Source: Lachnospiraceae bacterium (GTDB lineage Bacteria > Bacillota > Clostridia > Lachnospirales > Lachnospiraceae). Taken from it: a stretch of DNA of 5,982 bases. Shown here one piece after another: positions 1-5,711 of this stretch; position 1 is the first letter of the stretch, and the number at the start of each line of letters is the position of its first letter. A model generated the notes under the pieces. The model searched no databases. It was not told where the DNA came from and saw only the letters and a program-made list of their open reading frames with translations. Made by a program: the position numbers and the translations under genes. The stretch lies in the NCBI GenBank assembly GCA_017473665.1, contig JAFUKK010000178.1, forward strand, positions 1 to 5,982, read 5' to 3'.

Positions 1-527
1 AACCAGAAGAAACCTTGGCGTACGCTGATGGGAAGTAAAATCAGGAAGCAGATAAAACATATGCCTCCGCATAGCCGGGTTTCTTCCAAGGGTAACAAGA
101 AGGCTTCAAACTGTTGGATATTGTACAAAAAACGCAGGCAAAGAGGTGCTCCCATTAATAAGCATAGTAAAAATTTGCGTATCATTATCAGGGTATCGTT
201 AAAACGATATTCTGCGGCAAGCAGGGCTTCCGGTAGGGTGGGGCGGGGACGTAAAAGTCCTATCCCGGAGGGGGCCAACAGTAGTAACAGGATTCCAAGC
301 AACAAATACATAACCAGTAGCACAAAGTGATTCCATTTCATCTGTGGCCATAAATCATATTTATAGATACCGAAGCTAAGAATCATTCCGCAGATACTAA
401 ATAAAAGGTCCATGCACCATCCGGTACAAAAGCTTTCCCGTACCTGCCCGCGTCGAAGAGCAGAGGTTAAGGGCAAGTGGCAGAGCAGGCGGATAGCGGT
501 CAAAAGGGTAAAAATCAGATTACTCAT
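1..527 (-). CDS. Uncharacterised cysteine-rich multi-pass membrane protein (partial, C-terminus off the window)
   Basis: I do not recognise this family. The reading frame starts at ATG 525-527 and stays open for 175 codons to the left edge of the window, so the C-terminus is missing. The start is supported by AAGGAGG five bases upstream and by an eight-base overlap (ATGAGTAA) with the stop of the preceding gene, which suggests translational coupling. Hydrophobic segments lie at about residues 39-55, 67-92, 117-135 and 153-169; residues 3-20 are also hydrophobic and may form another. It is therefore an integral membrane protein with short basic loops (for example R25-R26). Nine cysteines are visible, including C34/C38 and the cluster C153, C157, C160. 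It is the fourth gene of a chain headed by a two-component system, so a role linked to that signalling or its output is inferred. No catalytic motif was seen. Confidence 0.8.
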   Translation of the reverse strand, partial: MSNLIFTLLTAIRLLCHLPLTSALRRGQVRESFCTGWCMDLLFSICGMILSFGIYKYDLWPQMKWNHFVLLVMYLLLGILLLLLAPSGIGLLRPRPTLPEALLAAEYRFNDTLIMIRKFLLCLLMGAPLCLRFLYNIQQFEAFLLPLEETRLCGGICFICFLILLPISVRQGFFW

Positions 528-2175
528 ACAATCCTCCTTCCACTGAAGTGTTTTCTTGTTGGTTGGATATGATTTCATTGGCCCAAAAAACAAAGCGGGC
601 CTTTAACAGCAGTTGTTCCTTTTCATTTCCCAGGAAGTGGGCAGGTACCAATTTGGCCAGGTTGACCTGACAAAGTAATGCAGACAAGGTGCGGTACTTC
701 TGTAAGAGGTCCGTGTCCGCACTCATCATATAGCCATCCGCTTCCGTCCGGGGACTGGGGCCGAAGTGTTGTAAGAAGTCTGCCAGGGACCGGGCACTGT
801 TATTAGCGTCCGGCAGAGAGGCATATATCTGCTTAGCATATTCTTCCATATAGCTGCTTCGTAAAAGTCTTCGTTTCCACAAGGGTTTTTCCTGGGGCAG
901 GGATGCTGCAAACAGTACGGACAGTAAATCGACCAGAGCAGCCATACCCAGACAAAAGAATGCAGTCATTCTTTGGGTGGGATCCTTTAATGCGGAGATG
1001 GGCAGCAGATACAGGTCCGTAATGGCATATTTAGAATCCGAATAGGGCAGTTGCTCAGCTGTATCCAATAAAGTATTGATTTTCATGAGCCCGTGAAGTA
1101 TCTGGGAATCCATTTCTGCTTTTAATTGCATCAGATGTTCATCTGTAGCGCTCCCTTCCGGCAATCCCTCCGGTAGTCGGGAATAATCTTCCATTAATGG
1201 AGCAGAGGAAACCTGAGCGCATTGATTTAAGGCAGTAAGCAGGGAAGAAAGCTGTATGTTGTCAGCAAATCCGCATAGCTGCGCTGCCTGAAACAGACGG
1301 CTCATTTGTCGGGTGTGTTCGACGGTCAGGGGTTGCCCCAGGGAAGTATTTTCCACAGCAGTAATCAAATCAGCGGTAAGGGTGGCCAGCTGCGCCTGTA
1401 TTTCTTTCGGGGTGGTATCCAGTGCAGAACATAAGCCACTGAAGGCCGCTTCATTTTCCTGACGTGCGGTATTTAGGGACTGTTCATCTGTGAAACCATA
1501 AGCGGCCAGAGTCCGGGTACGGGCTGTTTTCAGCTCTATGTCACCGGCTTGGGAAAAGCTGTTGATGTAGGCCTGATAGGCAGCCGCATATTCCTCATAG
1601 GTTTCAAAGGAAGACTGTTTGGGAGCCTTTAGACCGGAGCTTTTGGATACCTTTAACTCTTCCAGCGCCTGAAGGCAGGAATCATATAGCTGCGTACGCT
1701 CCGTAAGAGTTTGGGTGTAAGCACTGATTTTGGAAGCGGCGCCATGGATTTTCTCCATGGCACCGGAAATGGTTTCTTGGGTTTGGGCCTGATAGATACT
1801 GCTTAGCTCCCGTGTAATCCGCACATAATTTCCCTCCAGATAGATGGCCGGTGAATTTACGGAATTGTAAATGCCAATATAGGAGTAGTAGGTGGAACAA
1901 CACAGGGCCACACATAGGGCAAGGATACGTAAGGGTTTGCGTCCCTGTCGCAGAGCATTGCTAAAACAGTATGCGGTGGCTTGTATGGCCAGGGCAAAGA
2001 ACAGTGCCGCATGGGGAAAGATATCCTCCAGATAGATGCGGGAACCGTTCCAGGTAGTGACAAAGGATATGATTTGTAACAATAGGGTTACCACCGATAT
2101 AAGCACTACCAATGCCCGGTCTGAAAAGAGTGAAAATTTATTTGTCTGCAACTGATGCAGCTTCAATGTCTTCAT
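520..2175 (-). CDS. Uncharacterised four-pass membrane protein with a large extracytoplasmic helical domain
   Basis: This 551-residue protein belongs to no family I can name. Predicted membrane segments are residues 21-42, 52-72, 82-103 and 403-425. Basic residues (K2, K5, K13, R20; R76, R79, K80; K434-R436) place the N-terminus, the 73-81 loop and the C-terminus in the cytoplasm by the positive-inside rule. That leaves residues 104-402 outside: about 300 residues, rich in Ala, Gln, Leu, Thr and Glu, almost certainly mainly helical, possibly coiled-coil around 118-175 and 240-300. Residues 426-551 form a cytoplasmic tail with no recognised motif. The start is supported by AAGGAG eight bases upstream. 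The gene begins inside the 3' end of the histidine kinase gene (38-base overlap), so the products are probably coupled. A role as a partner sensor or accessory of the kinase is inference; the layout loosely recalls DUF4407-type proteins, but no homology is claimed. Confidence 0.85.
   Translation of the reverse strand: MKTLKLHQLQTNKFSLFSDRALVVLISVVTLLLQIISFVTTWNGSRIYLEDIFPHAALFFALAIQATAYCFSNALRQGRKPLRILALCVALCCSTYYSYIGIYNSVNSPAIYLEGNYVRITRELSSIYQAQTQETISGAMEKIHGAASKISAYTQTLTERTQLYDSCLQALEELKVSKSSGLKAPKQSSFETYEEYAAAYQAYINSFSQAGDIELKTARTRTLAAYGFTDEQSLNTARQENEAAFSGLCSALDTTPKEIQAQLATLTADLITAVENTSLGQPLTVEHTRQMSRLFQAAQLCGFADNIQLSSLLTALNQCAQVSSAPLMEDYSRLPEGLPEGSATDEHLMQLKAEMDSQILHGLMKINTLLDTAEQLPYSDSKYAITDLYLLPISALKDPTQRMTAFFCLGMAALVDLLSVLFAASLPQEKPLWKRRLLRSSYMEEYAKQIYASLPDANNSARSLADFLQHFGPSPRTEADGYMMSADTDLLQKYRTLSALLCQVNLAKLVPAHFLGNEKEQLLLKARFVFWANEIISNQQENTSVEGGLYE
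533..539 (-). promoter_or_regulatory. Ribosome binding site of the cysteine-rich membrane protein
   Basis: Read on the minus strand, this is a full AAGGAGG, five bases before ATG 525-527. It lies inside the last codons of the preceding gene. It fixes the start of an open frame that has no stop within the window. Confidence 0.75.
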
Positions 2176-4243
2176 GGTTGGTTTCTCCTTGTGGGTCCGG
2201 TGCCGCTAAAGGGAAACGAAGGGTGACAGTAAATAAATCCGCATCCAGCTCCAGGGAGAAGGTACCGCCGCAGGCTTCGGTAAAGCCTTGTGCAATGGAC
2301 AGGCCCAGACCACTTCCTTCGGTGGTACGGGATTTGTCGCTACGGACGAACCGCTCTACAATATCCTCGGGCTTAAAGTTCAGTTCCTCCCGGGAAGTAT
2401 TCTTGATTTTGGCGTATGCGTAGCCATCCTCTTGGTCCAGTAGCACATATACCCGGGAATGGTCCAGGGAATACTGAAGGGCATTGACAATCAGGTTTTG
2501 GAATACCCGGTACAGACGCTCTCCATCTGCTTCTATCATTAGAGGCTCGGAAATAATATTTAATTTAAAGGTTAGAGGGCTGTCCTGAATCCGTTCGTCC
2601 ATATCAGCCAGGGTCTGTCGTATCAGTTTGGCCAGGTCCAGGCGCACATTCTCCACAGGCAGATTGCCGCTGGTGGCTTTGGACAGTTCAAATACATCCT
2701 GCACCATGCTTTTTAAACGGTAGGCCTTGGAGCGCAGGGCCTGTGCATAGTCTGAAGAGGGGGCAGATAATTCTTCCTCGCAGAGCAGTTCTGCATAATT
2801 AATAATGGAAGTTAGGGGTGTCTTCAAATCGTGGGATACGTTGGTAATCAATTCCACCCGCATGCGGTTAGAACGGTTATTTTCCTCTACCGCAGCCTCC
2901 ATCCCCTGTTCCAAAGCATTCAAATCCCGGGCAGTATCTTCCAATAAAGATCCGGAAGGGAGGGTCAGAGGTTTATTATCTTGACCTTGACGCAGGGAAG
3001 TAATTTTTTCTGCTGTGGTCTTTACGTCCTTTATAAAAGCTCCCAATCGTATGCTGTACAAAAGGAATACCACGCCGCCTATGAACAAGAGGATGTTTGT
3101 TATATTAATCTGTTCTAGGTTAGTGGTGAAGCTAAGGAAATGGGTCAAGGCCACACCAAACAACAGGCACGTGATGAGTATGCTGCATATGTAGATATTG
3201 GATAATTTCCGATACCATCGCATACAACCTTGATAATTTCTGATGTATTTACCTATAGATACCAGCAGGGAATGGCGGAAAAATGCCGCTCCATTTCCAA
3301 GTAGGTCACGATACAACAAGTAAAGGAAAGCACCAAATAGTGCATACATACCGGGGAAAAAGGAAGCAATAATACGGAATTGCCAATCTCCGGCAAAATA
3401 CCATAGATTCAGATCGTAGCATAATCTCCATAGGATAAGCAGTAGCAGTAGCTTCAGCTCGGGATATATTTTTACCACTTGCTTTGCGTATTCTGCAGTA
3501 GCTGTTTTTCCTGCCTTGCGTGTCAGGATACTGAGCAGGCTAAAGAGCAATGTGGAACCGGTGCTTATTAGGAGGGCCCAAAGAATCCGCTGATAAAACC
3601 GGGCCTTTACTTTGTAGTCCCGGAAAGCAGAGGATTGGAAATTATCCTCGTCAGCAAAACCCAGTACTAACTGTATTTGGCCCGCATTCTTATTGCTGGG
3701 CCGATATTGTTGAGAGAAGTAATCTTTCGGTGCTCCGGCAATGGAACTATCTTCGGAAGGGAAAAATTGCAGTGTTTCCAGAGGACCGTTCCAATGACAG
3801 CATAGGGTGATTTGCTCAGGAAGCAGCAAACTCTGGGTGGCCGAATACAGTAGGGTATTCGTGGTATTGTGTACCTTTACGTGGTTCCCCACTTTGATAA
3901 AATAAACGAGGTCCTTGCTGTCATGCTTTAATATATAGTTTAACTTACTAATATAGTCATTTTTCAGAGTGTTGACACCCGCATTTTCCAATGGATTTCC
4001 TTGTTCATCGCCTACACCCGCATACCCCAGCATGGCATAGGTGTAAATCTCGCTGATATACTCCCTAAATTCCGTTAAGTAATAAATGCTTCCGGAGAAA
4101 GTGCCGATACCTTCCCTTTGTAGGTTAATCAAAGCCTCTTTTCCCAGGCAGGCAGTTGCCAGCATGGTAAAGCAGGAAGCAACTGTAATGATTCGGTATA
4201 TAAATGCTCTTATTTTTTTACTTTTTTTCAAATTTGTATCCAA
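2138..4243 (-). CDS. Six-pass membrane sensor histidine kinase
   Basis: Sensor of a two-component pair; it should autophosphorylate and pass phosphate to the response regulator encoded just upstream. Membrane segment 1 is about residues 11-34, then a 180-residue extracytoplasmic domain (35-214) of unknown ligand. Segments at 217-240, 262-283, 290-312, 347-371 and 380-400 follow, so six in total, with basic cytoplasmic loops. A HAMP-like linker (about 400-455) leads to the HisKA dimerisation domain, with H471 in the motif NVSHDLKTP (D472 and T475 fit the phosphatase motif), and a HATPase_c domain with N box N583/N587, F box around F632 and G2 box GSGLGLS (643-649). The usual DxGxG G1 box is replaced by KNTSREE (614-620). 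The start is TTG at 4241-4243, preceded nine bases upstream by AAGGTGG; the first in-frame ATG (codon 27) would remove most of segment 1. It overlaps the regulator gene by 26 bases and the next membrane protein gene by 38. Confidence 0.93.
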   Translation of the reverse strand: MDTNLKKSKKIRAFIYRIITVASCFTMLATACLGKEALINLQREGIGTFSGSIYYLTEFREYISEIYTYAMLGYAGVGDEQGNPLENAGVNTLKNDYISKLNYILKHDSKDLVYFIKVGNHVKVHNTTNTLLYSATQSLLLPEQITLCCHWNGPLETLQFFPSEDSSIAGAPKDYFSQQYRPSNKNAGQIQLVLGFADEDNFQSSAFRDYKVKARFYQRILWALLISTGSTLLFSLLSILTRKAGKTATAEYAKQVVKIYPELKLLLLLILWRLCYDLNLWYFAGDWQFRIIASFFPGMYALFGAFLYLLYRDLLGNGAAFFRHSLLVSIGKYIRNYQGCMRWYRKLSNIYICSILITCLLFGVALTHFLSFTTNLEQINITNILLFIGGVVFLLYSIRLGAFIKDVKTTAEKITSLRQGQDNKPLTLPSGSLLEDTARDLNALEQGMEAAVEENNRSNRMRVELITNVSHDLKTPLTSIINYAELLCEEELSAPSSDYAQALRSKAYRLKSMVQDVFELSKATSGNLPVENVRLDLAKLIRQTLADMDERIQDSPLTFKLNIISEPLMIEADGERLYRVFQNLIVNALQYSLDHSRVYVLLDQEDGYAYAKIKNTSREELNFKPEDIVERFVRSDKSRTTEGSGLGLSIAQGFTEACGGTFSLELDADLFTVTLRFPLAAPDPQGETNHEDIEAASVADK
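2185..2190 (-). promoter_or_regulatory. Ribosome binding site of the four-pass membrane protein
   Basis: AAGGAG on the minus strand, eight bases before ATG 2173-2175. It is embedded in the coding sequence of the upstream histidine kinase gene, as expected for overlapping, co-translated genes. Confidence 0.7.
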
Positions 4244-4916
4244 TTCCCCACACCACCTTTAAATATTCCGGGTCTCCCGGGTTGATTTCTATTTTTTCTC
4301 GGATTCTTCTGATATGTACCATAACGGTTTTTTCTCCGTTATAGGCAATGGGTTCCTGCCAGATGCGGGAGTAAATCTCTTCTGCCGAAAAGATTCGTCC
4401 GGGATTGCGCATCAGCAGTTCGATAATTCTGGTTTCCGTAGAGGTCAACTTTACCGGCTCTCCGTCAGCGGTCAGTGTATGAGCCTTAAAATCATAACAC
4501 AGGCGTCCTACACGGATTTCGTCGGAAGCAGAGTGGATGCCCCCCAGAGACATGTAACGTCGCAGTTGACTTTTCACTCTTGCCAGTACCTCACGGTATT
4601 GAAAGGGCTTGCTGATATAATCATCTGCACCAATGGATAGTCCTAATATTTTATCTGACTCTTCTGTTTTGGCGGACATAACCAAAATGGGGATGTTTTG
4701 TTTTTCCCTTATTTTAATAATAGAAGAAAAGCCATCCAACTTAGGCATCATAATATCCAGCAGAATCAGATGGATCATGTTGGTTTCCAGAATCTCCAGG
4801 GCTTCCAAACCGTTGTAGGCACAGAATACCTCATAGCCCTCCCGTTCCAATTGAATCTTCAATGTATTTACGATGTCTATATCATCGTCTACTACCAAGA
4901 TACGTTCTTTATTCAT
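4218..4916 (-). CDS. OmpR/PhoB-family response regulator
   Basis: A 232-residue cytoplasmic transcription regulator, the normal length for the family. The receiver domain (about 1-120) shows the acidic pocket D10-D11-D12, phosphoacceptor D54 in the stretch LLDIMMPKLDG, the switch residue S81 and K103 in SKPF. A winged-helix DNA-binding domain (about 132-230) follows, with the family pattern LTSTETRIIELLMRNPG and VMVHIRRIREKIE, ending in the usual GIGYKF. The start ATG 4914-4916 has AGAGGGG six bases upstream. It is the first gene of the leftward unit and overlaps the histidine kinase start, so the kinase is its cognate partner. Three phased TTACAA hexamers upstream of its own promoter fit an autoregulatory site. 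Its signal and other targets cannot be read from the sequence. Confidence 0.95.
   Translation of the reverse strand: MNKERILVVDDDIDIVNTLKIQLEREGYEVFCAYNGLEALEILETNMIHLILLDIMMPKLDGFSSIIKIREKQNIPILVMSAKTEESDKILGLSIGADDYISKPFQYREVLARVKSQLRRYMSLGGIHSASDEIRVGRLCYDFKAHTLTADGEPVKLTSTETRIIELLMRNPGRIFSAEEIYSRIWQEPIAYNGEKTVMVHIRRIREKIEINPGDPEYLKVVWGIGYKFEKK
4253..4259 (-). promoter_or_regulatory. Ribosome binding site deciding the TTG start of the histidine kinase
   Basis: AAGGTGG on the minus strand differs from AAGGAGG at one base and lies nine bases before TTG 4241-4243. Just upstream of that TTG the frame has no other NTG start before the stop TAA at 4259-4261, so this TTG is the furthest upstream start possible. 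A second TTG at codon 5 lies further from the site and is less well placed. Confidence 0.6.
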
Positions 4917-4948
4917 ATCTGTCCCCTCTTCTCACTAGTGATGTTTCT

Positions 4949-4954
4949 ACTATA
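4949..4954 (-). promoter_or_regulatory. Extended -10 promoter of the two-component operon
   Basis: On the minus strand the sequence reads TGCTATAGT, a TGn-extended -10 with five of six matches to TATAAT. With a 17-base spacer the -35 position (4972-4977) reads CTTTTT, so there is no good -35. That is common where an activator binds just upstream. The predicted start near 4942 gives a leader of about 25 bases before the regulator's ATG. Confidence 0.5.
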
Positions 4955-4965
4955 GCACAATATTC

Positions 4966-5004
4966 TTACAAAAAAAGGTTCGAAATCTTACAAATTTTTT
5001 ACAA
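4966..5004. promoter_or_regulatory. Phased TTACAA direct repeats, candidate response-regulator operator
   Basis: The hexamer TTACAA occurs at 4966-4971, 4988-4993 and 4999-5004, all in one orientation and at steps of 22 and 11 bases, so all on the same DNA face. The skipped position 4977-4982 is not a match, while 4955-4960 reads GCACAA, a partial match. OmpR/PhoB-family regulators bind head-to-tail direct repeats with a period near 11 bases (B. subtilis PhoP, TTAACA-like boxes, is a known case). The cluster spans the -17 to -50 zone of the regulator's own promoter, which suggests autoregulation. Confidence 0.55.
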
Positions 5005-5050
5005 TATGTTTGTGGGTGTTAGATAGGACCTTCAGACCGCTCAGAAATGG

Positions 5051-5056
5051 TATAAT
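5051..5056 (+). promoter_or_regulatory. Upstream promoter (P1) of the GNAT-argJ unit
   Basis: A perfect TATAAT preceded by TGG (5048-5050), forming an extended -10. The -35 zone (about 5028-5034) is poor. Transcription would start near 5063, giving a leader of about 160 bases before the acetyltransferase ATG. The start region falls inside an ARG-box-like sequence (5058-5071). Confidence 0.5.
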
Positions 5057-5057
5057 T

Positions 5058-5071
5058 GGAATAAATATGCA
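5058..5071. promoter_or_regulatory. Candidate ARG box 1 (ArgR/AhrC operator)
   Basis: GGAATAAATATGCA matches the ARG-box core TGNATWWWWATNCA except at the first base. It begins two bases after the P1 -10 and covers the predicted start point, a typical place for repression. Confidence 0.45.
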
Positions 5072-5084
5072 CAAAGACGTGCAT
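5067..5084. repeat. Perfect inverted repeat ATGCAC-N6-GTGCAT
   Basis: Six-base arms at 5067-5072 and 5079-5084 are exact reverse complements around AAAGAC. The arms resemble ARG-box half-sites (TGCAT), but the spacing between them is two bases wider than the ARG core. It may be an extra ArgR contact site, a site for another dimeric regulator, or part of a weak hairpin in the P1 leader. Confidence 0.4.
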
Positions 5085-5098
5085 AAAACAATAAAATA

Positions 5099-5112
5099 TG
5101 CATAATAATACA
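5099..5112. promoter_or_regulatory. Candidate ARG box 2, exact core match
   Basis: TGCATAATAATACA fits TGNATWWWWATNCA at every defined position. It lies between P1 and P2, 41 bases centre to centre from box 1 and 31 from box 3. Confidence 0.6.
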
Positions 5113-5129
5113 TTGAAACAAAAGAAATT

Positions 5130-5143
5130 TGCATAAAAATGAA
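5130..5143. promoter_or_regulatory. Candidate ARG box 3
   Basis: TGCATAAAAATGAA matches the ARG core except at the C of the right half. Its centre is 22 bases from box 4, close to the 21-base spacing of paired ARG boxes bound by an ArgR hexamer in E. coli. Confidence 0.5.
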
Positions 5144-5151
5144 AAAAGTAG

Positions 5152-5165
5152 TGGACATTTATGCA
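5152..5165. promoter_or_regulatory. Candidate ARG box 4, overlapping the P2 -35
   Basis: TGGACATTTATGCA matches the ARG core except for C in place of the T of TGNAT. It includes the whole -35 hexamer of P2, so a bound ArgR would block RNA polymerase there. Confidence 0.5.
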
Positions 5166-5179
5166 AAAAGTGGTATGCT
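5152..5179 (+). promoter_or_regulatory. Proximal promoter (P2) of the GNAT-argJ unit
   Basis: TGGACA (5152-5157, five of six matches to TTGACA) is separated by 16 bases from TATGCT (5174-5179, four of six matches to TATAAT). The latter is preceded by TGG, giving an extended -10. The predicted start near 5186 leaves a leader of about 38 bases. Confidence 0.45.
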
Positions 5180-5223
5180 AACAAAAGATACATTAATTGA
5201 TACATATTTTATAGGAGTTCCAA

Positions 5224-5688
5224 ATGAGTAATAAAAGCTATATCGTACGGGCCATGACAATTGCAGATTATGAAGGATTACACGCATTGTGGATGACTAT
5301 TAAGGGCTTTGGTATCCGAAGCATTGATGATTCCTATGTGGGTGTGGAGAGATTCCTTAGACGTAATCCGGAGACCAGTGTGGTAGCAGTGGCAGAGGAT
5401 GGTTCCATTGTGGGTGGTATCCTCTGTGGGCATGATGGCCGAAGAGGCTGCCTGTACCATGTATGTGTCCGGGAGGATTACAGACGTTTGGGCATTGGTA
5501 AGGCAATGGTGGTGTTCTGTATGAACGCTCTGAAGGCGGAGCAGGTGAACAAGGTGAGCCTGATTGCTTTTACCCAGAATGATGTGGGTAACGCCTTTTG
5601 GAATTGTATCGGCTGGACCAAGAGAGAAGATTTGAACTATTATGATTTTACATTAAATGAGGCCAATATTACTGCATTTAATCAGTAA
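5224..5688 (+). CDS. YpeA-like GNAT N-acetyltransferase, candidate N-acetylglutamate synthase
   Basis: A 154-residue cytoplasmic protein covering one complete GNAT fold, which moves an acetyl group from acetyl-CoA to an amine. The acetyl-CoA pyrophosphate loop is visible as R87-R-L-G90-I-G92 (pattern R/QxxGxG), after the core strand and the stretch GHDGRRG (69-75), which resembles GYDGHRG in E. coli YpeA as I recall it. The later motif NAFWNCIGW (123-131) is the usual motif B, and Y139/Y140 could supply the general acid. AGGAG lies six bases before the ATG. The gene sits 39 bases upstream of argJ, behind ARG-box-like sites, so it is probably arginine-regulated. From that context I infer it may make N-acetylglutamate as a short ArgA-type enzyme, priming the ArgJ cycle. 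Other substrates, including protein N-termini, remain possible. Confidence 0.9.
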   Translation: MSNKSYIVRAMTIADYEGLHALWMTIKGFGIRSIDDSYVGVERFLRRNPETSVVAVAEDGSIVGGILCGHDGRRGCLYHVCVREDYRRLGIGKAMVVFCMNALKAEQVNKVSLIAFTQNDVGNAFWNCIGWTKREDLNYYDFTLNEANITAFNQ

Positions 5689-5711
5689 TGGGTGGTCGGA
5701 AACAGAAAGTT

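Noticed and set aside
28..330. 100-codon open frame on the plus strand, Lys/Arg/Ser-rich
   Set aside because: It is antisense to the well-supported membrane protein frame on the minus strand, has no ribosome binding site of quality, and its basic composition is what the reverse of a hydrophobic coding region gives.
2112..2423. 103-codon plus-strand frame over the kinase 3' end
   Set aside because: It lies opposite conserved ATP-binding domain codons of the kinase and has no recognisable domain; a shadow frame.
1..4916. Mobile element or conjugative origin for the membrane protein genes
   Set aside because: No integrase, relaxase, transposase, terminal repeats or attachment-like duplication is visible, and base composition does not shift abruptly at the junctions.
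4314..4955. Several plus-strand frames of 61-108 codons over the response regulator gene
   Set aside because: All are antisense to a complete OmpR-family regulator and none has protein-like features or a ribosome binding site.
5197..5202. TTGATA as a -35 for the acetyltransferase gene
   Set aside because: A 17-base spacer would put the -10 over the start codon, with no TATAAT-like sequence there.
5063..5223. Riboswitch or T-box leader ahead of the acetyltransferase gene
   Set aside because: The P1 leader is AT-rich with no T-box motif, no specifier-type stem and no terminator hairpin; the repeated TGCATAA elements are better explained as DNA operators.
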